Source: an uncultured Bacilli bacterium
GTDB lineage: Bacteria; Bacillota_I; Bacilli_A; RF39; UBA660
DNA length: 64,000 bases
NCBI GenBank assembly: GCA_934140575.1
Contig: CAKPBJ010000001.1
Location: 208,549 to 272,548, forward strand
Direction of reading: 5' to 3'
The translations under genes and the position numbers were made by a program. Numbering within the stretch: position 1 is the first letter of the stretch; every line of letters begins with the position of its first letter. Shown here piece by piece: positions 63,902 to 64,000 of the stretch. The notes beneath the pieces were generated by a model. It was not told the origin of the DNA and searched no databases. It saw only the letters and a list, made by a program, of their open reading frames with translations.

Positions 63902-64000
63902 ATGGCAGAATTAACAGTTTTAGATCAAAAAATTTCTTATTTTAAAATAGAAGATGAAGATTATATTTCTATTACAGATATGCTTAAATCTAAAGATGGT
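63902..64000 (+). CDS. KilA-N domain protein (partial, runs off right edge)
   Basis: First 33 codons: ATG behind AAAGGAGGAAAA. MAELTVLDQKISYFKIEDED with YISITDMLKSKDG is the KilA-N domain start (relatives: YISITDIAKYKD). KilA-N proteins are DNA-binding and common in phages and defence islands. The rest lies outside. Confidence 0.8.
   Translation, partial: MAELTVLDQKISYFKIEDEDYISITDMLKSKDG

Noticed and set aside
1..64000. Mycoplasma genetic code (TGA = Trp)
   Set aside because: Tryptophans are encoded by TGG in all main genes and long frames stay open with TGA read as stop; nothing requires recoding.

Overview
The window is very AT-rich bacterial DNA with densely packed genes, AGGAGG-type ribosome binding sites, mostly TAA stops, a CIRCE heat-shock operator, a glmS ribozyme, a single-operon style layout and spore-coat proteins (CotJB/CotJC). 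This points to an uncultured low-GC Bacillota, most likely a gut Bacilli/Mollicutes-related lineage (RF39/Erysipelotrichia-like). The lineage is an inference from gene content and composition, not from a marker-gene comparison.

Left part (1-10000): a YbiT/YkpA-type ABC-F ATPase cut by the window edge, a protein-kinase-like protein, then a ~600-nt structured RNA directly followed by a four-helix membrane protein. Size, architecture and partner gene match the OLE RNA/OapA ribonucleoprotein. After these come two exported enzymes (a zincin and a glucosaminidase-like protein), a sirtuin, an Rpn-type nuclease and an ABC exporter operon.

Middle part (10000-40000): housekeeping genes mixed with poorly known ones. 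They include ClpB under CIRCE control, spore-coat genes with an apparent CotJA-CotJB fusion, tRNA-His, a GGDEF protein, GlmS behind its ribozyme, a one-domain Clp-type AAA protein, a CDF metal transporter, a GNAT-kinase fusion, the dnaE-lspA-(frameshifted orf)-polyprenyl synthase cluster, ribosomal protein bL28, the GTPase TypA/BipA, an M48 protease and a HAD hydrolase without a normal start codon.

40374-45532 (+) is a tight three-gene operon: a MoxR-like AAA+ ATPase, a protein with 108-bp Ser/Asp-rich repeats and a von-Willebrand-like C-terminus, and an HExxH metallopeptidase-like protein. It resembles MoxR-VWA systems but the set is not one I can name. 45855-57829 (-) is a surface-fibre locus of two transcription units. 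One encodes a giant vWA adhesin, an InlB-repeat surface protein, two BsaA/TasA-like proteins, a SipW-type signal peptidase, a protein ending in a non-canonical sorting signal, and a sortase. The other encodes a TasA-like subunit, a second SipW-type peptidase and a DUF5305 protein. A stand-alone VirD4/TraG-type ATPase and a divergent AraC-type regulator sit beside it.

Right part (60000-64000) is accessory: a DUF6882 protein, unknown proteins, an ISL3-like transposase remnant, an HD-domain hydrolase, a membrane protein and the start of a KilA-N protein.
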